From: Silvania confinis
GTDB taxonomy: Bacteria > Pseudomonadota > Gammaproteobacteria > Enterobacterales > Enterobacteriaceae
NCBI RefSeq assembly: GCF_025564085.1
Contig: NZ_JAMGZJ010000076.1
Location: 248,001 to 312,000 of the forward strand
DNA length: 64,000 bases
Reading direction: 5' to 3'
The translations under genes were made by a program, and so were the position numbers. A model generated the notes under the pieces. It had not been told where the DNA came from. It was given only the letters and a program-made list of their open reading frames with translations, and did no database searches. Numbering within the stretch: the stretch's first letter is position 1; each line of letters starts with the position of its first letter. Below, piece by piece: positions 31,858 through 42,108 of this stretch.

Positions 31858-32349
31858 CTATTTCACTACGCGCAATGCCGGACGGCCGCCACGCGGGGGT
31901 GGCGTGTCGTCAGGACCATCGTCATGATCGGGTTTATCGCCGTCAATAATCGACATGACCGTTTCGCTCTCGCTCCCGGTCGCGCCATTATCATCATTAA
32001 GGCTGGCAACGTCTTCGTCGTATGCGGTTTCAGGCTCAAACATCGTCCCTGCGCCATTTTCACGCGCATAGATAGCCAGCACAGCGGCCAGCGGAACAGA
32101 AACCTGACGCGGCACACCGCCGAAGCGGGCGTTAAAGCGCACTTCGTCGTTTGCCAGTTCCAGACCACCGACCGCACGCGGTGCGATGTTCAGAACGATT
32201 TGTCCGTCACGCGCATATTCCATCGGAACCTGCACGTCCGGCAACGTCACATCCACAACCAGGTGCGGCGTGAGCTGGTTATCCAGCAGCCATTCATAGA
32301 AGGCGCGCAGCAGATACGGACGGCGTGGAGACAGCTGTGACATTTCCAC
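31858..32349 (-). CDS. sspB: ClpXP specificity-enhancing factor SspB
   Basis: A 163-residue adaptor that binds ssrA-tagged proteins and RseA fragments and delivers them to ClpXP. The N-terminal peptide-binding domain (about 1-110) is almost unchanged from K-12. An acidic flexible linker of variable sequence follows, and the C-terminal ClpX-binding tail RGGRPALRVVK is intact. It starts five bases after the sspA stop, as in the usual sspAB operon. Confidence 0.97.
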   Translation of the reverse strand: MEMSQLSPRRPYLLRAFYEWLLDNQLTPHLVVDVTLPDVQVPMEYARDGQIVLNIAPRAVGGLELANDEVRFNARFGGVPRQVSVPLAAVLAIYARENGAGTMFEPETAYDEDVASLNDDNGATGSESETVMSIIDGDKPDHDDGPDDTPPPRGGRPALRVVK

Positions 32350-32354
32350 AATGA

Positions 32355-32993
32355 TTAGCCTCGGCCGAGACGCATTTCACGTTCGGGTTCAGTCAGAGAA
32401 GCCAGGAAGGAGTCGCGTTCAAATACACGCGTCATATAGCCTTTAAGCTCTTTCGCACCTGGGCCGCTGAACTCAACGCCCATCGTCGGTAAACGCCACA
32501 GCAGAGGAGCCAGGTAGCAGTCGACCAAGCTGAACTCATCGCTCAGGAAGAACGGACGCTGACCGAACACCGGCGCAATCGCCAGCAGCTCTTCACGCAG
32601 CTGTTTACGCGCTGCGTCAGCTTCTGCAGAAGACCCATTCACAATGACGTTCATCAGCGTGTACCAGTCTTTCTCGATACGCTGCATATACAGGCGGCTT
32701 TCGCCACGCGCAACCGGGTACACCGGCATCAGCGGCGGATGAGGGAAACGCTCATCCAGATATTCCATAATGATGCGGGATTCCCACAGGGTCAACTCGC
32801 GATCCACCAGCGTTGGCACGCTCTGGTTCGGGTTGAGATCGATCAGATCCTGAGGTGGGTTATCCTTTTCCACATGCTCGATCTCAAAACTGACACCTTT
32901 CTCGGCCAGTACGATACGAACCTGATGGCTATAAATGTCAGTAGGACCAGAAAACAGCGTCATTACCGAACGTTTGTTGGCAGCGACAGCCAT
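32355..32993 (-). CDS. sspA: Stringent starvation protein A, SspA
   Basis: A 212-residue protein with a glutathione S-transferase fold (thioredoxin-like N-terminal part to about 85, then an all-alpha part). It binds RNA polymerase and affects stationary-phase acid tolerance and H-NS levels. The conserved surface triplet PHP occurs in DERFPHPPLMP. It is the first gene of the pair with sspB and lies downstream of the ribosomal protein operon rplM-rpsI. Confidence 0.97.
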   Translation of the reverse strand: MAVAANKRSVMTLFSGPTDIYSHQVRIVLAEKGVSFEIEHVEKDNPPQDLIDLNPNQSVPTLVDRELTLWESRIIMEYLDERFPHPPLMPVYPVARGESRLYMQRIEKDWYTLMNVIVNGSSAEADAARKQLREELLAIAPVFGQRPFFLSDEFSLVDCYLAPLLWRLPTMGVEFSGPGAKELKGYMTRVFERDSFLASLTEPEREMRLGRG

Positions 32994-33245
32994 GAAAACC
33001 TCCAGGTATATTCAGAATATTACTGCTACCAGCCATACAGGCTAGCCAGTTGTTTTGTCGCCCATCCCAGGGAATGTTCTTCGTTGTTCAAAATGCGAAC
33101 AAAAATCGAGCCTTCACCGTTATCTGGGCAGAAAAGTGGGTGATAGTTTACCAGATTTTAAGGACTTTGTGGTGAGGGGATTCTGGAAATGCGGAAAAAG
33201 AGGTCAAAAACAGATGCGTAATGTGGATAACCTGGTCGTTACCCA
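32994..33245. promoter_or_regulatory. sspA upstream region
   Basis: The sspA promoter must lie here, between the rpsI terminator and the ATG. The only clear structure is the inverted repeat TTGTTC (33084-33089) and GAACAA (33097-33102) with a 7-base spacer, a possible operator. No further gene is evident. Confidence 0.4.
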
Positions 33246-33273
33246 TAAAAAAACCCGCCGAAGCGGGTTTTTC
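33246..33273. terminator. Terminator after rpsI
   Basis: AAACCCGC (33251-33258), loop CGAA, GCGGGTTT (33263-33270), with runs of A and T on both sides. On the minus strand it ends the rplM-rpsI transcript about 35 bases past the rpsI stop. Confidence 0.9.
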
Positions 33274-33304
33274 ATTAACTGTTGTCTGCCGAAGCAGAAA
33301 CCAA

Positions 33305-33700
<396 letters not shown>

Positions 33701-33712
33701 CTATAATCCCGA

Positions 33713-34165
<453 letters not shown>

Positions 34166-34304
34166 TTACACGTTGGTGAACACCCAAACGTTTTAGTAGT
34201 TGAGGTTCACACGACATTGTCCAGCAAACCTACCCCTTCGAATAGCCTATGCCGGCGCAGAGAAAGTTTTGGGAAAAAACCTTCTTGTAACGTGGGGTCG
34301 CAAG

Positions 34305-34333
34305 ATTATAGAGAAGTCGGGGGTAAAGGTCGA
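34305..34333 (-). promoter_or_regulatory. Probable rplM-rpsI promoter
   Basis: On the minus strand TCGACC, a 17-base spacer and a perfect TATAAT, about 165 bases before rplM. Directly downstream is GCGACCCC, a GC-rich discriminator of the kind found at ribosomal promoters. Confidence 0.75.
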
Positions 34334-34430
34334 CCCCTAATTGTGATTTGAACCGGGTTTTTCCGGGGGATGAGAAGTGCGGTCTGGTGCCTTCACCCCC
34401 AGCCCTTCTCGCACAGGTTCAAGGTGGCAT

Positions 34431-35558
34431 TTATGGCATATGCTCGCGCTTGAGATACTCTTCGCTTTGCATCTCCTGCAGGCGCGACAGGCAGCGCTGG
34501 AACTCGAACTTCAGCCGCTCCCCCTGATACACGTCATATAAAGGCACAGCGGCGCTGACCACCAGCTTCACGTGGCGCTCGTAAAACTCATCCACCAGCG
34601 CGATAAAGCGGCGGGCTTCGCTCTCCATCAACGACGTCAGTACCGGCACCTCGAACAACATGACCGTGTGGAACAGGCGTGAGAGTGCAATATAGTCATG
34701 CTGGCTGCGGGCATCGACGCACAGGGTCGCAAACGACACCGCCAGGGTTTGATTGACCTCGCCGAGGGTTTGCAGCGGGCGATGGTTCACTTCGAGCAGT
34801 GTGGCGTTTTCGCGTTTGCTGCCAGCCAGCGCCAGCCACAGCGTATCCATCTGCTGCCGGGTCTGGTCATTTAACGGCGACAGCCACAGGTGAGCCTGAG
34901 TTAAGGTTCGCAGGCGGTAATCGACGCCCGCATCAACATTCATAATGTCGCAATGCGCGTTGATTGCATCGATAGCGGGCAGGAAACGCGCCCGCTGTAA
35001 ACCGTTGCGGTACAGTTCATCCGGCGGGATGTTGGAGGTGGCAACCAGCGTAATACCGCGGGCAAACAGCGCTTTCATCAAGCCGCCGAGCAGCATCGCA
35101 TCGGTAATGTCGGAGACAAAAAACTCATCAAAGCACAGGACATCGGTTTCGGCTTTAAAACGCTCGGCTACGATATCCAACGGATCGCTGTGGCCCTGTA
35201 ACGCTGTCAATTCCTCATGTACCCGCAGCATAAAGCGGTGAAAGTGCAGACGCTGTTTACGCGTGCCCGGCAGGCTCTGATAAAACAGATCCATCAGCCA
35301 GGTTTTGCCCCGCCCGACGCCGCCCCACATATATAAGCCGCGCACTGGCATGATGGTTTGCGGCTCTTTTTTCCCCAACAACCGGCCAAACGCCGCTTTT
35401 AATCCACCGGAAGGCGCAACCTCTGCAGTTGGCTGGGTCGTCAGCGCCTGATAAATGCTGTCCAGACGATTGACCGCTTCACGCTGCACGTCGTCTGGCT
35501 GATGGGAACCCTCATTCAGGGCCTGCTGGTAACGCGATGTCGGGGAGAGGCTTTGCAT
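34431..35558 (-). CDS. zapE: Cell division ATPase ZapE (YhcM)
   Basis: A 375-residue AFG1/ZapE-type P-loop ATPase. In E. coli it joins the Z-ring late in division and destabilises FtsZ polymers in the presence of ATP. Walker A is GGVGRGKT (within MWGGVGRGKTWLMDLFY) and Walker B is VLCFDEFFVSD. It is divergent from zapG, with about 190 bases between them, and both concern cell division. Confidence 0.95.
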   Translation of the reverse strand: MQSLSPTSRYQQALNEGSHQPDDVQREAVNRLDSIYQALTTQPTAEVAPSGGLKAAFGRLLGKKEPQTIMPVRGLYMWGGVGRGKTWLMDLFYQSLPGTRKQRLHFHRFMLRVHEELTALQGHSDPLDIVAERFKAETDVLCFDEFFVSDITDAMLLGGLMKALFARGITLVATSNIPPDELYRNGLQRARFLPAIDAINAHCDIMNVDAGVDYRLRTLTQAHLWLSPLNDQTRQQMDTLWLALAGSKRENATLLEVNHRPLQTLGEVNQTLAVSFATLCVDARSQHDYIALSRLFHTVMLFEVPVLTSLMESEARRFIALVDEFYERHVKLVVSAAVPLYDVYQGERLKFEFQRCLSRLQEMQSEEYLKREHMP

Positions 35559-35748
35559 AATCTTGTTGTTATTCCTTCAATTAATACCCGTCAGGCTGCA
35601 CAGTTGACGAAAAAAAGGCCGTTCTACAGTACGCGATGATACGGCGGGATTCCACTTCTACGGGAATAGCGGTTATAGTGGCATAATCAGGCACAGGCAT
35701 GGAGCCGAGCCAACACCCTACGGAACCACAAGATAACGGGAGAAGTTC

Positions 35749-36147
35749 ATGACCTGGGAATATGCGCTAATCGGTTTAGTCGTCGGCATCGCTATTGGTG
35801 CTGTGGCCATGCGTTTTGGTAATCGCAAATTGCGTCAGCAACAGGCCTTGCAGTACGAACTGGAAAAGAACAAAGCCGAACTGGAAGAGTATCGTGAAGA
35901 GCTGGTAAGCCACTTTGCCCGCAGCGCCGAGCTGCTGGACAACATGGCCGATGATTACCGTCAGCTTTACCAGCACATGGCGAAAAGCTCCAGCAGCCTG
36001 CTGCCAGAGATGAGCGCGGAAGCCAACCCATTCCGTAACCGCCTGGCTGAATCCGAAGCCGGTAACGACCAGGCACCGGTACAGATGCCACGTGATTACT
36101 CCGATGGCGCGTCCGGCCTGCTGCGCAATGGCGTAAAACGCGGTTAA
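35749..36147 (+). CDS. zapG: Z-ring associated protein ZapG (YhcB, DUF1043)
   Basis: A 132-residue inner-membrane protein. One N-terminal membrane helix (about 4-21, YALIGLVVGIAIGAVAM) is followed by a coiled coil (KLRQQQALQYELEKNKAELEE) facing the cytoplasm and a flexible tail. K-12 YhcB interacts with division and elongation proteins and influences envelope synthesis. GGGAGAAG precedes the ATG. Confidence 0.95.
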   Translation: MTWEYALIGLVVGIAIGAVAMRFGNRKLRQQQALQYELEKNKAELEEYREELVSHFARSAELLDNMADDYRQLYQHMAKSSSSLLPEMSAEANPFRNRLAESEAGNDQAPVQMPRDYSDGASGLLRNGVKRG

Positions 36148-36169
36148 TCTCACATCACAAATATATTTT

Positions 36170-36199
36170 ACGGGCGCAGCGATTGCGCCCGTCCTTTCT
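36170..36199 (+). terminator. Terminator after zapG
   Basis: CGGGCGCA (36171-36178), loop GCGAT, TGCGCCCG (36184-36191), then TCCTTTCTT. The interrupted T run suits a moderate intrinsic terminator. Confidence 0.75.
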
Positions 36200-36316
36200 T
36201 CCCGACCCCAGCTATTATTTAGTCAAACTCCTCATTGTTCGGCATTTTAAAATTCAATAATATCAGACTGTTTTGGGGCCGTTATTCCTTCATCCAGGTT
36301 GCGAGAGCCAGCATAA

Positions 36317-37681
36317 ATGAACAAGAAAAATCAGCTGTTGAGCGCGTTAGCATTGAGCATCGGATTATCCCTGTCGGCCACGTATTCGGTGGCCGCCGCT
36401 ATCCCTTCGCAGGTGCCCGGTCAGGCTGCGCTGCCAAGCCTGGCACCGATGCTGGAAAAAGTCTTACCCGCGGTCGTGAGCGTGAAGGTCGAAGGTACCG
36501 CCGTGCAAAGCCAGCGCGTCCCGGAAGAGTTAAAGAAGTACTTTGGTGATGATGCCCCGGACCAGGCGCAGCCCTTTGAAGGACTGGGATCTGGCGTGGT
36601 GATCGATGCGGCGAAAGGCTACGTGCTAACCAACAATCACGTCATCAGCCAGGCCGATAAAATCAGCGTGCAGATGAACGACGGTCGCGAATTCGAGGCC
36701 AAACTGATTGGCGGCGACGATCAGAGCGATATCGCGCTGCTGCAGCTGCAAAACCCTACTGGCCTGACGCAAATGGCGATTGCCGACTCTGACAAGCTGC
36801 GCGTGGGCGATTTCGCCGTCGCGGTCGGTAACCCGTTCGGCCTTGGCCAGACGGCCACTTCCGGTATCATCTCAGCCCTGGGTCGCAGCGGATTAAACCT
36901 TGAAGGGCTGGAAAACTTTATCCAGACCGACGCCTCCATTAACCGCGGCAACTCCGGCGGCGCACTGCTGAACCTGAACGGCGAGCTGATCGGCATCAAC
37001 ACCGCCATTCTCGCCCCCGGCGGCGGTAGCGTCGGAATTGGCTTTGCCATCCCCAGCAACATGGCCCGCACGCTGGCACAGCAGCTGATTCAGTTTGGCG
37101 AAGTGAAGCGCGGATTGCTGGGTATTAAAGGCATGGAGATGAGCGCAGATATCGCAAAAGCGTTTAACCTGAACGTTCAACGCGGCGCCTTTGTCAGCGA
37201 AGTATTGCCGAATTCCGGCTCGGCAAAAGCGGGCGTGAAGTCCGGGGATGTGATTGTCAGCCTGAATGATAAGCCGCTTAACAGCTTTGCTGAACTGCGC
37301 TCGCGTATCGCCACCACTGAGCCGGGCGCCGTGGTTAAACTTGGCCTGTTGCGCGACGGAAAACCACTTAACGTGCAGGTCACGCTGGATAAAAGCACCT
37401 CGTCATCCGCCAGCGCCGAGATGATTGCCCCCGCGCTGCAGGGTGCGACGCTGAGCGACGGGCAACTGAAGGACGGCACTAAAGGCATTACCCTCAATAG
37501 CGTGGAGAAGAGCAGTCCGGCCGCTCAGGCAGGGCTTCATCAGGATGATGTGATTATCGGGGTGAACCGCACTCGCGTGCAGTCTATCGCCGAAATGCGC
37601 AAAGTGCTGGAGGGCAAACCGTCGATCATCGCCCTGCAGATCGTGCGCGGCAATGACACTCTTTATATTCTGCTGCGTTAA
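36317..37681 (+). CDS. degQ: Periplasmic serine endoprotease DegQ
   Basis: A 454-residue HtrA-family protease and chaperone. The signal peptide ends near SVAAA. The catalytic triad sits in TNNHVIS, DDQSDIALLQL and INRGNSGGALLN. Two PDZ domains follow (about 260-350 and 360-454), which set DegQ apart from the one-PDZ DegS. It degrades unfolded periplasmic proteins. It stands directly upstream of degS, separated by a strong hairpin. Confidence 0.97.
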   Translation: MNKKNQLLSALALSIGLSLSATYSVAAAIPSQVPGQAALPSLAPMLEKVLPAVVSVKVEGTAVQSQRVPEELKKYFGDDAPDQAQPFEGLGSGVVIDAAKGYVLTNNHVISQADKISVQMNDGREFEAKLIGGDDQSDIALLQLQNPTGLTQMAIADSDKLRVGDFAVAVGNPFGLGQTATSGIISALGRSGLNLEGLENFIQTDASINRGNSGGALLNLNGELIGINTAILAPGGGSVGIGFAIPSNMARTLAQQLIQFGEVKRGLLGIKGMEMSADIAKAFNLNVQRGAFVSEVLPNSGSAKAGVKSGDVIVSLNDKPLNSFAELRSRIATTEPGAVVKLGLLRDGKPLNVQVTLDKSTSSSASAEMIAPALQGATLSDGQLKDGTKGITLNSVEKSSPAAQAGLHQDDVIIGVNRTRVQSIAEMRKVLEGKPSIIALQIVRGNDTLYILLR

Positions 37682-37690
37682 GCATTGATG

Positions 37691-37723
37691 TATCCGGACA
37701 TCACCGCGTGTGATGTCCGGATA
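37691..37723 (+). other. Strong hairpin between degQ and degS
   Basis: TATCCGGACATCAC and GTGATGTCCGGATA form a perfect 14-bp stem with loop CGCGT. No T run follows, so it looks more like an mRNA 3' stabiliser or processing site than a terminator. It lies 10 bases past the degQ stop. Confidence 0.75.
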
Positions 37724-37769
37724 AGTCATGCTATGCTGCTTGCGATCATCCCTTAACGACGCCCGTATC

Positions 37770-38837
37770 ATGGTTTTAAAGCTCATTCGTTCGGTCGCCA
37801 TCGGCCTGGTTGTCGGTGGCCTGTTACTGGTCGCCATGCCCTCTTTACGTCAGTTTAATCAACTGGCGGCACCGCAATTTGATAGCGCGGATGAAACACC
37901 TGCCAGTTACAATCAGGCGGTGCGCCGCGCCGCGCCTGCGGTAGTTAACGTCTATAACCGCGGGATGAACAGCACCAGCCATAATCAGCTGGAGATCCGT
38001 ACCCTGGGGTCCGGCGTGATCATGGATGAACGCGGCTATATCATTACCAACAAACATGTGATCAACGATGCCGATCAGATCATCGTCGCCCTGCAGGATG
38101 GCCGCGTGTTTGAAGCCCTGCTGGTGGGTTCAGATAATCTTACCGACCTGGCAGTGCTGAAAATAACCGCCACCGGCGGTTTGCCGGTGATCCCGATTAA
38201 CCGTAAACGCGCGCCGCATATTGGCGACGTGGTACTGGCGATCGGCAACCCCTATAACCTTGGGCAGACCATCACCCAGGGGATTGTCAGCGCAACCGGG
38301 CGTATCGGCCTGAACCCCTCCGGACGACAGAACTTCCTGCAAACGGACGCCTCCATTAACCACGGAAACTCCGGCGGGGCGCTGGTGAACTCGTTGGGCG
38401 AACTGATGGGGATTAACACCCTCTCCTTTGATAAGAGCAATGACGGAGAAACCCCGGAAGGCATCGGCTTTGCGATCCCATACCAGCTGGCAAACAAGAT
38501 CATGGATAAGCTGATCCGCGACGGACGAGTGATCCGCGGCTATATCGGCATTGGCGGACGAGAGATTGCTCCGCTGCATGCCCAGGGTGGCGGCATCGAT
38601 CAGATTCAGGGCATTGTGGTCAATGAAGTGACGGCCGGTGGCCCGGCGGCAGAAGCGGGGATGCTGGTCAACGATGTCATCGTCTCGGTGAACGGCAAAC
38701 CGGCGCTGTCGGCGCTGGAAACCATGGACCAGGTGGCTGAGATCAGACCCGGTTCGATCATCCCGGTAGAAGTGATGCGTGATGATAAGAAACTGACGCT
38801 GCAGGTAACCATTCAGGAATACCCGGCAACCAACTAA
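37770..38837 (+). CDS. degS: Outer membrane stress sensor protease DegS
   Basis: A 355-residue inner-membrane anchored HtrA protease. Misfolded porin C-termini bind its PDZ domain and trigger cleavage of RseA, which frees sigma-E. It has an N-terminal anchor (about 6-27), triad residues in TNKHVIND, NLTDLAVLK and INHGNSGGALVN, and a single PDZ domain. Start MVLKLIRSVA (37770) gives the K-12 length; 14 codons more upstream are possible but unsupported. Confidence 0.97.
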   Translation: MVLKLIRSVAIGLVVGGLLLVAMPSLRQFNQLAAPQFDSADETPASYNQAVRRAAPAVVNVYNRGMNSTSHNQLEIRTLGSGVIMDERGYIITNKHVINDADQIIVALQDGRVFEALLVGSDNLTDLAVLKITATGGLPVIPINRKRAPHIGDVVLAIGNPYNLGQTITQGIVSATGRIGLNPSGRQNFLQTDASINHGNSGGALVNSLGELMGINTLSFDKSNDGETPEGIGFAIPYQLANKIMDKLIRDGRVIRGYIGIGGREIAPLHAQGGGIDQIQGIVVNEVTAGGPAAEAGMLVNDVIVSVNGKPALSALETMDQVAEIRPGSIIPVEVMRDDKKLTLQVTIQEYPATN

Positions 38838-38848
38838 ACCCGCAGACA

Positions 38849-38880
38849 TAAAAAAACCGGAGAAATTTCTCCGGTTTTTT
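38849..38880. terminator. Bidirectional terminator between degS and mdh
   Basis: The palindrome CCGGAGAAATTTCTCCGG (38857-38874) is flanked by six A and six T. It serves both convergent genes. Confidence 0.92.
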
Positions 38881-38904
38881 ATTGCCCTGCGGGAAGCGCG
38901 TCGC

Positions 38905-40718
<1,814 letters not shown>

Positions 40719-41038
40719 TCCCTTTCCCCTGCTACACCTGTAGCGGGGGATATTCTGCTCCCGCCTCGTTTCACCCTACATTCCGTTATCTTTCCTTTAA
40801 CAAATAGTGCGTTTTATCGCCTCAAAGCATTCACCCAGTGAATGACAAACGCCGCGATCGCACGAATAATCAAACCCTCTTATCCTCATGAATTTATTGA
40901 ATATATTATCCTTTAACGCCCCAATCCCTGCCGTTTTTATTCTCTCTGGTTATAACGCAGCATTCACTTAAAACATAATTACGTAGTTTATAATTAGCAT
41001 GGTATTAATTTTTTACGTGATTAGTGTATACTTGATTT
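40719..41038. promoter_or_regulatory. argR-yhcN intergenic region
   Basis: It starts with an argR 3' hairpin, CCCCTGCTACA/TGTAGCGGGG with a bulged T (about 40727-40749), without a T run. The rest is AT-rich up to the yhcN promoter, with TATACT at 41027-41032 as the best -10 candidate. I see no gene in it. Confidence 0.5.
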
Positions 41039-41054
41039 TGTGATGAGGGTCACG
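41039..41054 (+). promoter_or_regulatory. CRP-like site upstream of the yhcN pair
   Basis: TGTGA-TGAGGG-TCACG matches the CRP consensus at nine of ten half-site positions. It falls 6 bases after the candidate -10 TATACT, so if that promoter is right, binding would block transcription. Confidence 0.55.
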
Positions 41055-41097
41055 AAACACCGACCCCAGTAAAAGAATATGACGAGGAAAAATAATC

Positions 41098-41361
41098 ATG
41101 AAAATCAAAACAACTGTTGCCGCGCTGAGCGTTCTGTCTGTCCTGTCTTTCGGTGCATTTGCTGCCGACTCTATCAATGCTGAACAGGCTCAGTCCCGCG
41201 AAGCTATCGGTACAGTCTCTATCGGCGCAGTCGCTGCATCGCCAATGGATATGAACCAGATGCTGAACAAAAAAGCGCAAGAACAAGGTGCCTCTTCCTA
41301 CCGCGTAATTGAAGCGCGTACTGGCGACCACTGGCATGCAACAGCTGAACTGTACAAATAA
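41098..41361 (+). CDS. yhcN: YhcN-type periplasmic protein (DUF1471), first copy
   Basis: An 87-residue exported protein of the YahO/YhcN/BhsA family. A signal peptide ends at FGAFA; the mature part is about 65 residues and ends in the family signature YRVIEARTGDHWHATAELYK. K-12 YhcN is linked to acid and peroxide stress and biofilm. GACGAGGAAAAA lies just before the ATG. A second copy follows 104 bases later. Confidence 0.93.
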   Translation: MKIKTTVAALSVLSVLSFGAFAADSINAEQAQSREAIGTVSIGAVAASPMDMNQMLNKKAQEQGASSYRVIEARTGDHWHATAELYK

Positions 41362-41465
41362 GTTCTGCTGAGTAAAAACGAAATAACGACTCAACGACAC
41401 CAGGCATAAAAATAGCAGTACAACCCTTCTCGTCGTTGATTTGACCCGATTAAGGAGTAAAGACC

Positions 41466-41732
41466 ATGAACACTAAATTAATCATCGCCACTCTCGGTTT
41501 AGCTTCCGTTCTCTCTTTCGGTGCCAGCGCAGCTGTGCATCAAGTGAACACGGATCAGGCGCAAAGCCTGCAATCAATGGGTAGCATCTCCGTCACTGAA
41601 ATGTCCGGCTCGCCAATGGATGTCCGTCAGGCACTGGCGGCAAAAGCTGAAAAAGCCGGTGCCAGCAGCTATCGCGTCACCGAGCTGAGCTCGGGCGACC
41701 ATTGGCACGCAACGGCTGAGCTGTACAAATAA
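41466..41732 (+). CDS. YhcN-type periplasmic protein (DUF1471), second copy
   Basis: An 88-residue paralog of the gene before it. It has its own signal peptide (ending FGASA), the shared mature pattern (VNTDQAQSLQSMGSISV, SPMDVRQALAAKA) and the same end, GDHWHATAELYK. Sequence between the ends has diverged, so this is an old duplication. AAGGAG precedes the ATG. It is followed by a clear terminator. Confidence 0.93.
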   Translation: MNTKLIIATLGLASVLSFGASAAVHQVNTDQAQSLQSMGSISVTEMSGSPMDVRQALAAKAEKAGASSYRVTELSSGDHWHATAELYK

Positions 41733-41758
41733 ACCCTCGTCGTATTGACCTACGACTT

Positions 41759-41784
41759 GCCCCTGCCTGTCAGGGGCTTTTTTA
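41759..41784 (+). terminator. Terminator after the yhcN pair
   Basis: GCCCCTG (41759-41765), loop CCTGT, CAGGGGC (41771-41777), then six T. It ends the plus-strand transcript and lies just before the convergent yhcO stop. Confidence 0.92.
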
Positions 41785-41790
41785 TGGCTT

Positions 41791-42063
41791 TTACGGACGA
41801 ACGTTGAAGCGAATTTGACCTTCCAGCTCTTCTTCTGCCTCATCAAACAGCAAAATCAACGCGCCAAACCGCCTGCGCTGCTTTTCCGCTAAATGAACAA
41901 ACTCGATCTCCAGCGGGAGCGGGAGTTGATTGCCCATCACCACCTCCCACAGTGAGTCCAGGTTAGCCACCCTTCCCCGTTCAATGCCGAAAGATCGTGA
42001 AAACTCACGATAGAAGTCTTCCTGACTGTCGATTTCATCAAAATCAAACGTATAGATATTCAT
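41791..42063 (-). CDS. yhcO: Barstar-family protein YhcO
   Basis: A 90-residue acidic protein of the barstar (barnase inhibitor) family ([19 protein letters not shown] and NLDSLWEVV). K-12 YhcO is its ortholog by length and place after yhcN. No barnase-type RNase gene is nearby, so the partner is unknown. It lies between the yhcN pair and an aldehyde dehydrogenase gene on the same strand. Confidence 0.9.
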   Translation of the reverse strand: MNIYTFDFDEIDSQEDFYREFSRSFGIERGRVANLDSLWEVVMGNQLPLPLEIEFVHLAEKQRRRFGALILLFDEAEEELEGQIRFNVRP

Positions 42064-42108
42064 TGCCAGCCACCCCGTCCAGCTGGGCGGCTGATGCCGC
42101 CCTGTCGA

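Noticed and set aside
36317..38837. degQ and degS as a recent duplication
   Set aside because: The pair is an ancient, conserved arrangement in enterics; the proteins differ in PDZ number, targeting and length.
41791..42063. yhcO as the antitoxin of a barnase toxin-antitoxin pair
   Set aside because: It belongs to the barstar family, but no barnase-type RNase or other toxin candidate lies beside it.
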